Assembly (NCBI GenBank): GCA_019279435.1
Contig: JAAALK010000284.1
Span: 20,824,390 to 20,888,389, forward strand
DNA length: 64,000 nucleotides
Source of the DNA: Zizania palustris
Lineage: Eukaryota > Streptophyta > Magnoliopsida > Poales > Poaceae
Direction: 5' to 3'
Shown in pieces: positions 10,945-20,320 of this stretch. Position numbers and translations under genes: made by a program. A model generated the notes under the pieces. That model had not been told where the DNA came from and did not search any database. It saw only the letters and a list, made by a program, of their open reading frames with translations. Each line of letters begins with the position of its first letter. Within the stretch, counting starts at the first letter, position 1.

Positions 10945-11041
10945 CAACATCGACAATATTAGGGAATTCATCAAGGCTGTTTATGTGGAGAGAAGGTATG
11001 CTGGAGGAAAGTTTTCTGAAATGCCTCCAAGAGATAAACAG
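10945..11041 (+). pseudogene. Single exon of an AGD14-type ArfGAP gene
   Basis: Bounded by TTTTTGCAG and GTCAGG, this 97-bp exon reads NIDNIREFIKAVYVERRYAGG then KFSEMPPRDK. That matches the end of the ArfGAP zinc-finger domain and the following segment of plant AGD14-like ADP-ribosylation-factor GTPase-activating proteins, which act in vesicle traffic. Frame and splice sites are intact, but no neighbouring exon is visible on either side. I read it as a captured exon, antisense to the proposed Helitron B. Confidence 0.65.
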
Positions 11042-11493
11042 GTCAGGTTAGCTTAATTTACAACGTATTGTTTTAGTTTGTCTGAGAACTATTCTGTACC
11101 TGTCCAGTATTATTACAAGATTTTGCAATTTTGTTCAGTATGTCTAGAAAACACTGAATACTTATGGAGTTGTTGCCTGCGATCAAAGTTCATTCATGTA
11201 TTTGTTTTTTTCTAAGCGATGCAAACAAGAACAAATCGAAAGCAAATTTTATCATGTTTGATTTTTGCTTTACTTGATAGATCATAGGCCAAATTAAAGG
11301 GTTTCATATTCATGTTTTATCCCCGATTAACTATGAGTATTCTCGGATTTTCCTAAGACACGAAATCCACAGACGAATCATCAAATTGATCACTCATTAG
11401 ACATAAAAAAAAGAATAGATTCATGAACCCTAATTAAAAAGACAAATCACTTACAACACAGACCTTAGCCTAACCCTAATATAAGTTGAGGGT
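11042..11493. other. Stretch without recognised gene
   Basis: AT-rich sequence between the ArfGAP exon and the GT donor of the GC-rich minus-strand segment. Nothing recognised. Confidence 0.4.
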
Positions 11494-11499
11494 ACTCAC

Positions 11500-11883
11500 C
11501 TCGGTTCGTCGATGGCCGTGCACGTGTACATCTATGAAGAGGACCCGACGAGATGAGCTGAGCTGCTGTCGATTTCAACCTATCGTCATCGCCATAGCCA
11601 TAAGTGCTCGATTCCCGTCAGCAGCACCACGACGGAGGCAGTCGACGAAGCTGTGCACGACCAACTCACACGCAGCACTGCCGAGAGGGCTCGCCATGGA
11701 GGTAGGGACCATGATGGCACAAGGCAAAAGACGGCGTGGCGGCTGGACCCGAAGAAGCTGGACGTTCTGCCATCGCCGCCACCCCTCCGGGAACAACGGC
11801 GGGGAGGCACCGCGTTCGCCGTCGCTCCCTGCTTCTTTCTTCGTGTCAAGGAAGCGGCCGTCAGAGCCCCTCGGCTGGCGCAT
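11500..11883 (-). pseudogene. GC-rich first-exon-like segment, function unknown
   Basis: On the minus strand a leader with CCCTAACCCTAGCCGCCGC precedes ATG at 11,883. The frame from this ATG begins MRQPRGSDGRFLDTKKE and stops at 11,575. A GTGAGT donor lies at 11,499-11,494 in another frame, so either a frameshift has occurred or the ATG is not the real start. The first residues resemble the GRFLNTKK end of NF-YA DNA-binding domains, but the match is short and sits at the start of the frame, so I do not call it NF-YA. Confidence 0.3.
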
Positions 11884-12154
11884 GGCGTTGCGGCGGCTAG
11901 GGTTAGGGTTAGACGAGGGACAGGCCTGCGTGATGGGGTGGCCGAATGGGGGGGGGACTGACGGGAGAAAATGGGAGCTCCCTGCGGGCCTGCGGAACAA
12001 GCTCTTTCGCGAAACACCCCCTCAGTTTCCTGAATTTAGAGCGCGCTCCAATTTTCGAGATTTCCTCTTCTTCATGTATAAATTACCAGAAACCGGGGGC
12101 TCATACGTAAAAAGCGCATCTCAGGGAAGAGTACGGAGCAGGGCTGTCACACGA
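11884..12154 (-). promoter_or_regulatory. Promoter/5'-leader-like segment, inverted partner of 2,153-2,460
   Basis: Diverged inverted copy of the segment at 2,153-2,460 (shared AGCCCTGC, CCGTACTCT, TTTCTGGTA, ACATGAAG, and the leader block). It lies directly ahead of the ATG at 11,883. It may be a shared gene promoter or the conserved 5' end of a Helitron family. Confidence 0.4.
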
Positions 12155-12166
12155 TTAGGGATTAAA

Positions 12167-12456
12167 GGGGGTGTTTGGTTCCACCTTGCTAAACTTTAGG
12201 GACTAAAGTTTAGTCCCTTTTAGTCCCTAAATTGCCAAACAAGGGGACTAAAGTGGGACTAAATTTTAGTGACTAAAGTTTAGCCTTTAGTCCCAAAGAA
12301 CTTGCTAAAGGGGACTAAAAGTACTACTTACCTCTCATCCCTCACTCTCTTTTAGTACTTTAGTCCTTAGAACCAAACACCAAGGGACTAAAGTTTAGTC
12401 CTATAAAAAAAGGAGACTAAAGTTTAGTTTAGTCCCTAAAGGAACCAAACAGGCCC
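12167..12456. mobile_element. MITE with GTGTTTGGTTCC ends
   Basis: About 290 bp with terminal inverted repeats (GGGTGTTTGGTTCC at the left, GGAACCAAACAGGCCC at the right). The interior is built of alternating GGGACTAAAG and CTTTAGTCCC blocks that can fold into one long hairpin. This is a very common grass MITE type. The exact target duplication could not be fixed. Confidence 0.75.
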
Positions 12457-12529
12457 TTATTCTGGCACTGAAAAAAATTTGGCCACTCTTTTTCACCACA
12501 CAGGCGGTCAAGAAGGAAAACCACCTTGT

Positions 12530-14670
12530 AGGATGGATACGGAGTGGATACAGATGGAAACGAATCTGAATAGTACTATTTACTATATTTTATTTCGAAT
12601 ACGCATGCAGATTCTCATGTCTTCGGATACAAATACAATACAAATAATTAGAATATGAATGCATATTCAGATGTTTACTCGGTTTAACTTGAAATGATTC
12701 CGAATTCGAAAGTTCATCATTTCACAAATTTTACAAAATTCTAAAGTGTCGAGTATATAAAATTAGCAGTTAGTACAAGAATTCTTGACTATAAATGTTC
12801 ATTATTTATAGTACTTCCAGTTTAAATTTTACCTATTTCAATTTAAATTCTAGAAACACACTTAATAAATTAAAAATAGTATAATTACCTATAAAAATAC
12901 CAAAATTTTATCATAGAATATATGTATCATATAATAACACCATAAAAAGTCTCATGTTTTTTAAGAATTAAAAAATCATTAAGCTCCACATTGCTGATCG
13001 AGTGTCGCAACATATATTTTTTAAAAAATTTTATTAAAATTTATTGGATAGTAAATAAATGGACTATAAAACATGAGTATGATTTTTCTATAAATTTTGT
13101 GTATTATTTCATGCACTTACAATTCAAATTTCACATATTTCTATTTAAATCCTAGAAACACAATTAATTAAATAAAAATAGCAAACGTACCTAGAAAAAT
13201 ATTATACTTTTATAGGGAATAATAAATATTGTATTTAGATTGTAAAAAAACCAAGTTCAAACAAAAATTAACAATCAATTTTTTTAACCATAACACATTC
13301 CTTCTCTATAACTCTAATTCTTTTCAAGAGAATCACGAGTTTCTTAACATTCTATACAACAACTTTATTGAAATATTTTCAATTTTTTATCATAGTAACT
13401 AAGTATAATATTATTACACCATGCCAAATCTCATATTTTTTATACTTTATTTTATTTTTTTAGAATTTAAAAACCCTTAATCTCCGCATTATCGATAGAG
13501 TGTCGTAACAAGCTTTTAAAAAAATCTTTAAATTTAGTGGATAATAAATAAAAATATACGCAAAACTATGAATATGATTTTTCTATAAATTTTAGTGCAT
13601 TATTTTAGGTACTTGCAGTTAAAATTTCACATATTCCAATTTAAATCCTAGAAAAATAATTAATGAGTTAAAAACAGAAAATATATCTAAAAATACAAAA
13701 AATTATATGGAATGAGATATGTTGTATTTTGATTATAAAAAATTCAAGTTCAAACAAAGATTTAACCATCAATTTACTTTCAACCATAACCTATTTCTTC
13801 TCCAAACTCTAGTTGCTCTCAAAAAGAATCTCAAGTTTCCTAACATCTGTATGGCAACTTTATGAAATATTTTCAAAAATTTATCATAGTATATAAGTAT
13901 AATATTATAACAACATGACAAGTATAGTATTTTTAAGATTTTATTTGATTTTTTAGACTTAAAAAACCTTTAAACTCCACATTACCAATGGAGTGTCATA
14001 ACATAGATTTTTTATTTTTTTAAAAAAAATAGTGCATAAGAACTAAAAATGGATACAAAATAGTGAATTTATTTTTCTATAAATTTTAGTGCATTATTTT
14101 AGGTACTTGCAGTTCAAATTTCACATATTTCAATTTAAATCATAGAAACACAATTAATGAGTTAAAAATAGCAAACAGATCTAGAAAAATACAATTTTTT
14201 ACATAATATAAGTTATGTTATATATTGAGTGTAGAAAAATTTTGAAGCACAAATAAAATTTCAAATATCATACTGCCTTATATTGCTAGAAAACCCTCAC
14301 TAACTTAAGTATTTCATAATTATATAAAAAATAAATAAATCATACATATTAATATTCACTAACTTATAAATATTTCATAATTATATAAATAATAAATAAA
14401 CCATTAATATAGTGATACCATATCATCTTGAGTCCAAGTTTAATCTGTGTAAAATCCTAAAACGGATATGGATGTATCCATTTTCATATCCACATTCACT
14501 AGAATTCGGATATCCTTTTCCATATCCACATTTGTAAAACAAATTCGGTTGTTTCCGAATGTCATCCATATTTAATTCAAATACAAATACGAAAATCTAT
14601 ATTTACAATTATTTGAATATAAATACGGGTAATTCAGATATTTGATATCCATATCCATCCCCACCGCCTT
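12530..14670. repeat. AT-rich element with a ~495-bp tandem repeat
   Basis: The ends are inverted relatives of each other (GGATGGATAC...GGATACAGATGG at the left, ATATCCATATCCATCC at the right). Inside, a unit of about 492-497 bp recurs: CTATAAATTTTxGTGxATTATTT occurs at about 13,090, 13,582 and 14,077, and GAGTGTCGxAACA at about 12,998, 13,498 and 13,991. A shorter first unit starts near 12,791. No coding sequence is present. It is probably a non-autonomous DNA element with an internal array; the class is unknown. Confidence 0.55.
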
Positions 14671-14754
14671 GGCACTGGACGGTCACAAGTCACAACGTAC
14701 CCACCATATGTGAAAACCAATTTTCACAAACAATCCACTTAAACGATCGAGCTG

Positions 14755-14995
14755 CACTACAAGAAAACAGAAAGTTTTCGTCGGCTAAAATAACTTCCGT
14801 TGGTTTTTCCAAAAACCGACGGAAGTTAAATAACTTCCGTCGGCCTCAAGTGGCCGACGAAAGTTAAGTTAACTTCCGTCGGCTTTTGATAGTGGCCGAC
14901 GGAAGTTAAGCTGCATTTTTTCGCGCACGATCAAATCCCCCTAACTTCCGTCGGCCAGCATTTTTGATGCTGGCCGACGGAAGTTAGGGGGTTTT
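14755..14995. repeat. Left CACTA terminal and subterminal repeats
   Basis: CACTAC terminus followed by at least six copies of TAACTTCCGTCGGC or its inverse GCCGACGGAAGTTA, often as inverted pairs around a short loop. In En/Spm elements such motifs bind the TNPA-type protein and are needed for excision. Confidence 0.85.
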
Positions 14996-15417
14996 TCCCC
15001 AACCGCGCGCGCGTATAGGGAGACCTAACTCCCTGTACGCACCCACACACCCGCCGCCGCCTCCCGCGCCCAGCCCACGCCGCCGCCACCGCCCGCCGCC
15101 TCCCGCCGCCCCGGCCACCCACCTCCGGTCCACGCCACCGCCCGCCTCGCGCCCGCGCCACCGCCCCAGCCAACCACCGCCGGCCCACCGCCCACCCGCC
15201 GTCTCCAGCCGCCCCCGGCCGCCGCACCCATGTCCGGTCCCGCCCACTACCGGCCCACCGCCCTGTGACCGCCGTTGGTTCGCCCATCGCCCGCCGACCT
15301 CCCGCTAGCCGACCGCCCGCCATCGCCCGCCGGCCTCCGGACATCATCACCGCCCGTCGCCGCCCATCGTCGCCGCCCGTCGTCGTCCAACGATCGATCA
15401 AGTAATTTTTTCGGCTT

Positions 15418-15578
15418 TTTTCACTTTTTATTTGTGAATTATGTGTCACATAAATTGTTAATGTGTTATTAGAAGATATATGTCACCCAAGATAAATTGT
15501 TAATGTGTTTTTTTTTCACTTTTTATTTGTGAATTGTGTGTCACATAAATTGTTAAGGTTAGAAGATATGTGTCACAT
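15418..15578. repeat. Imperfect ~95-bp tandem duplication
   Basis: TTCACTTTTTATTTGTGAATT followed by GTGTCACATAAATTGTTAA and AGAAGATATxTGTCAC occurs twice, at about 15,420 and 15,514. It lies in the leader or first intron region of the CACTA transposase gene. Confidence 0.6.
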
Positions 15579-15586
15579 ACATAGTT

Positions 15587-15656
15587 GTTACGTACACTAC
15601 CTTCACACCTTTTAGGCGAGTATGGCGTGCGGCGAGGCGACGCCATACTCACTTCA
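15587..15656 (+). mobile_element. Truncated copy of the hAT-like element end
   Basis: CATAGTTGTTACG...TTTTAGGCGAGTATGGCGTGCGG and the following GGCGACGCCATACTCACTT match the left end of the element at 9,348. Only about 70 bp are kept and some GC-rich bases are missing, so this is a remnant inside the CACTA. Confidence 0.6.
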
Positions 15657-16321
15657 CATATCTCAGAATTGTTGTTTGCATATACTTGAGGCTAGTGTAC
15701 GTCTAAAATGAATTATTTTTATAAGGAGAGTATTTTATCGCATGCGCTAGAAAAATGAAACAATTAATAAACTTTCCGTGCAGCCTTGTCATAATGCAGA
15801 TTACTTTCTGTTAATCAAGGCAATCTACAGTCAGATAGCCCATTTTATTTTTTGATTAATTATTTTAAACATACTTAATCAATAGTACAAATTAGTTTCA
15901 ACTATTAACTCGTCGGGAGTAATTAACCGGATACCATAAAAGGACCCTTTATAATAAAAATGATATATGCAATGGTTGTTTGTGATTAATATTGTGATTT
16001 TACGTATGTTTCACGCTTTTAAATATGTTTCATATGCGATGTTTTGTTTTCATATGCAATATATGTTGTGATATTATGTATATATGATTCTAATTATATT
16101 ATTCTATTAATTTATAGTTTTTTATGATTTCATTGGGTGATTAGTATTATATCTATATATACTTTATTATATGTATTTTTTTCGTATGCAATTTTTTATT
16201 TGACAACAACATAGATATTGTAACGAAACCTATGCGTCACCCGTTTCGGACCAACATGTCTCACACGTGTCATGCGTGTGAGATGTGTAGGTCCGGAATT
16301 GTCCCTTTTTGGACAGCCTCG

Positions 16322-16505
16322 GAGTGGGCGACAGAGCATGGTTTTATGATGAGTCATGAGTCCGAATGGGATTTCAGTAACATAACCTTGTTGTTCTCCA
16401 TTGCACCACTATCAGGCGTGCAATTGGAGAACAGCGGGGTTATGCTGCTGAAATTTCGTTCGGACTCATAGCTCATCATAAATACCACGTTTTGTCGGTC
16501 ACTCT
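16322..16505. repeat. Long hairpin upstream of the CACTA transposase start
   Basis: Arms of about 85 bp (16,322-16,406 and 16,418-16,505) pair with few mismatches around an 11-base loop. Paired blocks include ATGAGTCCGAA with TTCGGACTCAT, GTTATG with CATAAC, and GGAGAACA with TGTTGTTCTCC-type sequence. It lies about 95 bp before the ATG at 16,601. A transcript would form an extended double-stranded stem. Confidence 0.8.
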
Positions 16506-16600
16506 TGGGTGGGTTTAGGACCTATCTTTCCTATAGACATAGGCCCGTGGTACTTATGATATCGATGCATTCTCGATTGAATGAATGTTTTGCCTATAGA

Positions 16601-17641
16601 ATGGCTGAGGACGACCGACGGTGGATGTATAGTGGTTGGATGAAAAGTGGAGCTCACACGAGGGAGTGGGTAATCAACGCTGAGAAATTTGTTGATCGTG
16701 CATTCGCTTTGACAACAAACACTGGCGCGAGGTGCCCATGCATGAAGTGCAGAAATTCTCGTTGGCAAGACAAGAGGACGTTGTCATTGCATATTTGCAA
16801 ATATGGTTTCGTTCCAGGTTATGAAGTTTGGACTTTTCACGGCGAAACAGGCCATTAAAAAACGGTATTAGTAGTGGAAGAAGAAGATGATAGTGTTGCT
16901 GATGATAGGATGGATGAGATGCTTAATGCTATACGACCGGAGTTTGAATCAAACCCTGAGGATCCTCCAACACCAGAGGTTCAAAAGTTTTTCGACATCC
17001 TTCGAGCTTTAGAAGAGCCATTGCATGAGCACACCACCGTAAGCATTCTCGCTTTCGTGACTCGTATTATGGCTATTAAGTCAAAGTTTGCATTTTCAAA
17101 CAATTGTTATAAGGAGCTCTTGAATCTGATCAGCGATATCCTTCCTAAGAACCATAAGGTGCCGAGAGACATGTACCAGTCAAAGAAAATGCTTTCTACT
17201 CTCGGTATGGAGTATGAGAAGATTGATGTGTGCCGAGATAATTGTATGTTGTTCTGGAAAGAACATAGTAATGAGGTGAAATGCTTAAAATGTGGTAAAC
17301 CGAGATTCGTAGAGGTCGTAAATGAAGATGGAGAGAAGGTGATGACAGAGGTTTCTCATAAGCAACTTCGTTACATGCCTCTTACACCTCGGGTTAAACG
17401 ATTGTTTCTCTGAAAGAAAACCGCTAGACATATGCGATGGCATAAAGAAGGTGTACGTGAGAATAATCAAGTAATGGTGCACCCATCTGATGGTGAGGCA
17501 TAGAAGGCTCTAGATGATTTTGATGCAGACTTTGCTAGTGATGCAAGGAATGTTCGCATCGGGTTGGCAACAGATGGATTCACGCCTTTCAATGTAACTG
17601 CATTGTCGTACTCTTGTTGGCCTGTGTTTGCTATTCCATAC
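16601..17641 (+). pseudogene. CACTA TNP2-like transposase, 5' part
   Basis: ATG at 16,601 opens a frame (MAEDDRRWMYSGW) covering the transposase-associated N-terminal domain, with Cys residues in the PCMKCRN region. It is followed at 16,874-17,413 by an acidic linker and the first part of the TNP2 transposase domain (FSNNCYKELLNLI, DVCRDNCMLFWKEH, CLKCGKPRFVEV). After 17,414 the homology continues (HMRWHKEGVRENNQVMVHPSDG, LATDGFTPFN with the first catalytic Asp) until the Copia insertion after FAIPY at 17,641. Damage: stop and frame change at 16,856-16,873, stop TGA at 17,411 and TAG at 17,501, where a Trp codon is expected. The remainder is at 28,452. Confidence 0.85.
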
Positions 17642-19220
17642 TGAGCCATGCTGAATAGCGTGGGCCTCATGGCTCTAGATGTGATGAGTCATTATCAACG
17701 ATAGTCAAAGAGGACAAAAGAAGAAAGGAGATCTGTTGTTTCATGGGCCGCGTGTGACTCAGGTACACGGGCAGTGAGCGACTATCGGGCTGAGAGAGCT
17801 GCGAAGTCGGGCTGGTCCAATCCGGGTACATGGGCCAGAAGCAGTAGAAGACCCACTGGGCTGTTGACCAGGAATGACTCAGGTACACGGGCGGTGAGTG
17901 ATTGCCGGGCTGAGAGAGCTGCGGAATCGGGCCGGCCCAATCCGGGTACCTGGTGCATTTTCTCTCTCTCTCCTGTTTTTTGTGCGCCGCCAGGAACTGG
18001 CTTGGGTTTTGATTCCATCTGTTTCTACTTGTTCCAGAGATTCAATCTGCTGTTTGTGTTGAGGTGTGTGCATTGATTTCTCTACATCAGAAGCGTCGTT
18101 TTGTTGTGCACAGCCATGCCTTCTCTGTGTTAAATGCCTCATGGTTGCTTCTGTTCTTCACGTGAGGAGTACTAGTTCATACTAGTTGCAAGTAGTACTA
18201 CTACTCTGTAGCAACAGTACACTAGTACTCTAGCCTTGCTTTTACTGCACAGCTTTTTGATCGAGTTGACAGGACTAAAGTCCCTTTTCTGGCTATTCTC
18301 TTGTGAAGCCCCTTCTCTGTTCGAAGCCCCTCAGCTCCGTGAGGCAGGCTTCGATCTGATATCCTCGAAGGCTTCGCTTGAACTTCGAACTTCATTTTGT
18401 GTCCTGAGTTGCTAGCTTCGAAGTACTTTTTGAACTGTCAGCGTTTCATACTTCGAACATCTGTGCGAAGGTACTCCGACTTGAGCTCTTCGAAGTCCAT
18501 ACTTCGACAGGTTTCGAAGTTGTCTTCGAAGCTTATCTTTTTGTTAAACTTTGCTCGACGTGAGTTCCTGTCTGCTATCATTTTCGAAGGTCTTGATGCG
18601 TTTGTTCGAAGGTAGAGTGTAGGCTTCATTTTGATTCCTCTGTCGCGTATCAGCCTTCGCTTCTCTTTTCGAAGGTTGTTTGTCTATGCGTTGTGTTCGA
18701 AGCATTCTGTTCGAAGGATAGGCTTCGAAGCACTCGGTTCGAAGCTAGCTTCGATACTTCCGTACTTAGCTTCGAAACATCTTCGGTCTTTTGCCACCTC
18801 GAACTAGGTTAGACCAAACCTCCTCGGCAGACTTCGTCATTCGAAGCAGACCTCGACCTCCGGAGCAGGCTTCGACCCAGCGAAGCAGGCTTCGACCAGC
18901 GAAGCAGGCTTCGCCAAGTTTCGAACAGGAGACAGATTTCGAATGGTAACTTCTCATTTCACTCCTTGTGCATTTATACTGAGAAGTTTATCTTGCCTTG
19001 TCTTTTGTATAATGTTTATCTGTCTATTAGCACTGCATTGGCATTTCTCTATTTATCACCAGTTGCTTCTAGGCTAGATACCTTTAGACTTAGGCGATCT
19101 GTTCCTTCTGTGCTGTTTAGTCTTTAGAGGTGCGTTGGGTATTGGGAGCAGGCCATTGATTCGAAAGAATTTTTAGGCGCCCATTCACCCCCCCCTCTGG
19201 TCGCTACTTTTGGTCCTACA
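17642..19220 (+). repeat. 5' LTR of Copia-1 (1,579 bp, promoter deleted)
   Basis: Starts TGAGCCATG, with a 3-base deletion relative to TGAGGAGCCATG of the 3' LTR, and ends GGTCCTACA. Relative to the 3' LTR it lacks about 334 bp at 17,957, exactly between two TGCA copies. The missing part includes the TATA box seen at 27,079. The second half is dense in TTCGAAG and GAAGCAGGCTTCG motifs. Confidence 0.92.
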
Positions 19221-19222
19221 AG

Positions 19223-19234
19223 TGGTATCAGAGC
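19223..19234 (+). other. Primer binding site, initiator-Met tRNA type
   Basis: TGGTATCAGAGC two bases after the LTR end is the standard Copia primer site complementary to the 3' end of initiator methionine tRNA. Confidence 0.93.
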
Positions 19235-19279
19235 GAGGTTAGGGTTTTTCCATACCTTAACTGGTTCTAAACCCCAGTA

Positions 19280-20284
19280 GTGACCATGACATCTCCTGGC
19301 AAGGTCCCGTCCTTGGAAGCCTATGGCTATAACTATTGGAAGACTCGCATGCGAGCCTATCTCATGAGCCAAGGTTCGGACATTTGGGACATTTGCGTTC
19401 ACACCACGTTTGTCATATTGCCAGTCGCTGAGCATGGTACTGTTGGTATCATTGCTCAGCATCTGAGCAACAGTAAGGCTGTGAACATTCTTTTCTCAGG
19501 TTTAGGTCCCACTGAGTTTGAGCGTGTGAGCCATCTCTCTACTGCGAGAGAGATCTGGGCTACCCTCAAGGCACACCATGAGGGAACAGCACAGGTCAAG
19601 GCTCAGCTCTATCAGACCTACCGGCGTGAATATGAGAATTTCACACAGAAGCCGGGTGAATCTGTTGAAGCTTTGTTTGGTCGTTTTCAATCGATCATTA
19701 ACAAGCTTCGGGACAACAAGGCTGAGGGTGCTCAGTTAGTCTCAGATCACGAGCAGGCGCTCAAGGTTCTCCATACCTTGGACCCAAAGATCTGGGAAAT
19801 CAAGGTATCTTCTATCATTGAGAGTACTTCTTATGATACCTTGACCATCTCTGAGCTGTTTAGCAAGCTGAAGGCTACTGAGGTTGATCTCCAGCTGAGA
19901 TCAAATCTCACTGGTTCTGGATCGAAATCTCTGGCCCTTGCTACACCTTCTGTTGATCCCTCTTCTGTGAGCTGTGCTGGGTTCTCTTTGATGTCTATCA
20001 CTGAGGACCAGCTTGAGTTGTTGGGTGATGATGATTTGTGTCTTTTTAACAACCGGGTGCATCGTGTCTATGACAAGAGAATGTTCAAAAGACACGGCAC
20101 AAAATCCGGGTGCTTTGAGTGTGGTGATCCAGGACACTTCATCGCCGACTGCCCCAAGCGCAATGGTCACAAGAAAGGCGGCGGTGGTGGCTTCCACGAC
20201 TCCGGCAAGCACGACAGCTCTTCCTTCAACAAGGGTAAAGCGAAGACCAGATTCTTCAAGAAGACCCTAAAGGACTACCGGTGA
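19280..20284 (+). CDS. Copia-1 gag N-terminal part with first zinc knuckle
   Basis: 335-codon frame. It contains the Copia capsid region (LEAYGYNYWKTRMRAYL near residue 12, FERVSHLSTAREIW, and AQVKAQLYQTYRREYENF) and a CX2CX4HX4C knuckle (CFECGDPGHFIADC, DNA 20,111-20,152), followed by a Lys/Gly-rich tail. The start may be this ATG or the one two codons later, which is the one kept in Copia-2. The stop TGA at 20,282 looks like a C-to-T change in an Arg codon, because related sequence continues in frame. Confidence 0.85.
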   Translation: MTMTSPGKVPSLEAYGYNYWKTRMRAYLMSQGSDIWDICVHTTFVILPVAEHGTVGIIAQHLSNSKAVNILFSGLGPTEFERVSHLSTAREIWATLKAHHEGTAQVKAQLYQTYRREYENFTQKPGESVEALFGRFQSIINKLRDNKAEGAQLVSDHEQALKVLHTLDPKIWEIKVSSIIESTSYDTLTISELFSKLKATEVDLQLRSNLTGSGSKSLALATPSVDPSSVSCAGFSLMSITEDQLELLGDDDLCLFNNRVHRVYDKRMFKRHGTKSGCFECGDPGHFIADCPKRNGHKKGGGGGFHDSGKHDSSSFNKGKAKTRFFKKTLKDYR

Positions 20285-20320
20285 GAGAACAAGAGGCGCG
20301 GCAAGGCCTTCTTCGCCGAA

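Larger units (their letters stand above)
7901..12154 (-). mobile_element. Putative Helitron B carrying SelT-like and ArfGAP fragments
   Basis: The 3' end at 7,901 is well defined. The 5' end is proposed at TC on the minus strand at 12,154, preceded by A, but is not proven. Between them lie a selenoprotein-T-like pseudogene on the same strand, one ArfGAP exon on the other strand, a hAT-like insertion and a GC-rich first-exon-like segment. Introns are retained in the captured pieces. No Rep/helicase is seen. Confidence 0.4.

Noticed and set aside
11575..11883. NF-YA transcription factor fragment (GRFLDTKK motif)
   Set aside because: Only about 17 residues match, they lie at the very start of the frame after a typical leader, and the preceding His/Arg-rich part of the domain is absent. 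Chance similarity is likely.
11890..11915. Telomere-like CCCTAAC repeats
   Set aside because: Only two to three units within a gene leader-like segment; common in grass 5' leaders.
14931..15449. Long minus-strand Gly/Arg-rich reading frames
   Set aside because: They run through the CACTA subterminal repeats and CCG-rich leader on the wrong strand; composition alone explains them.
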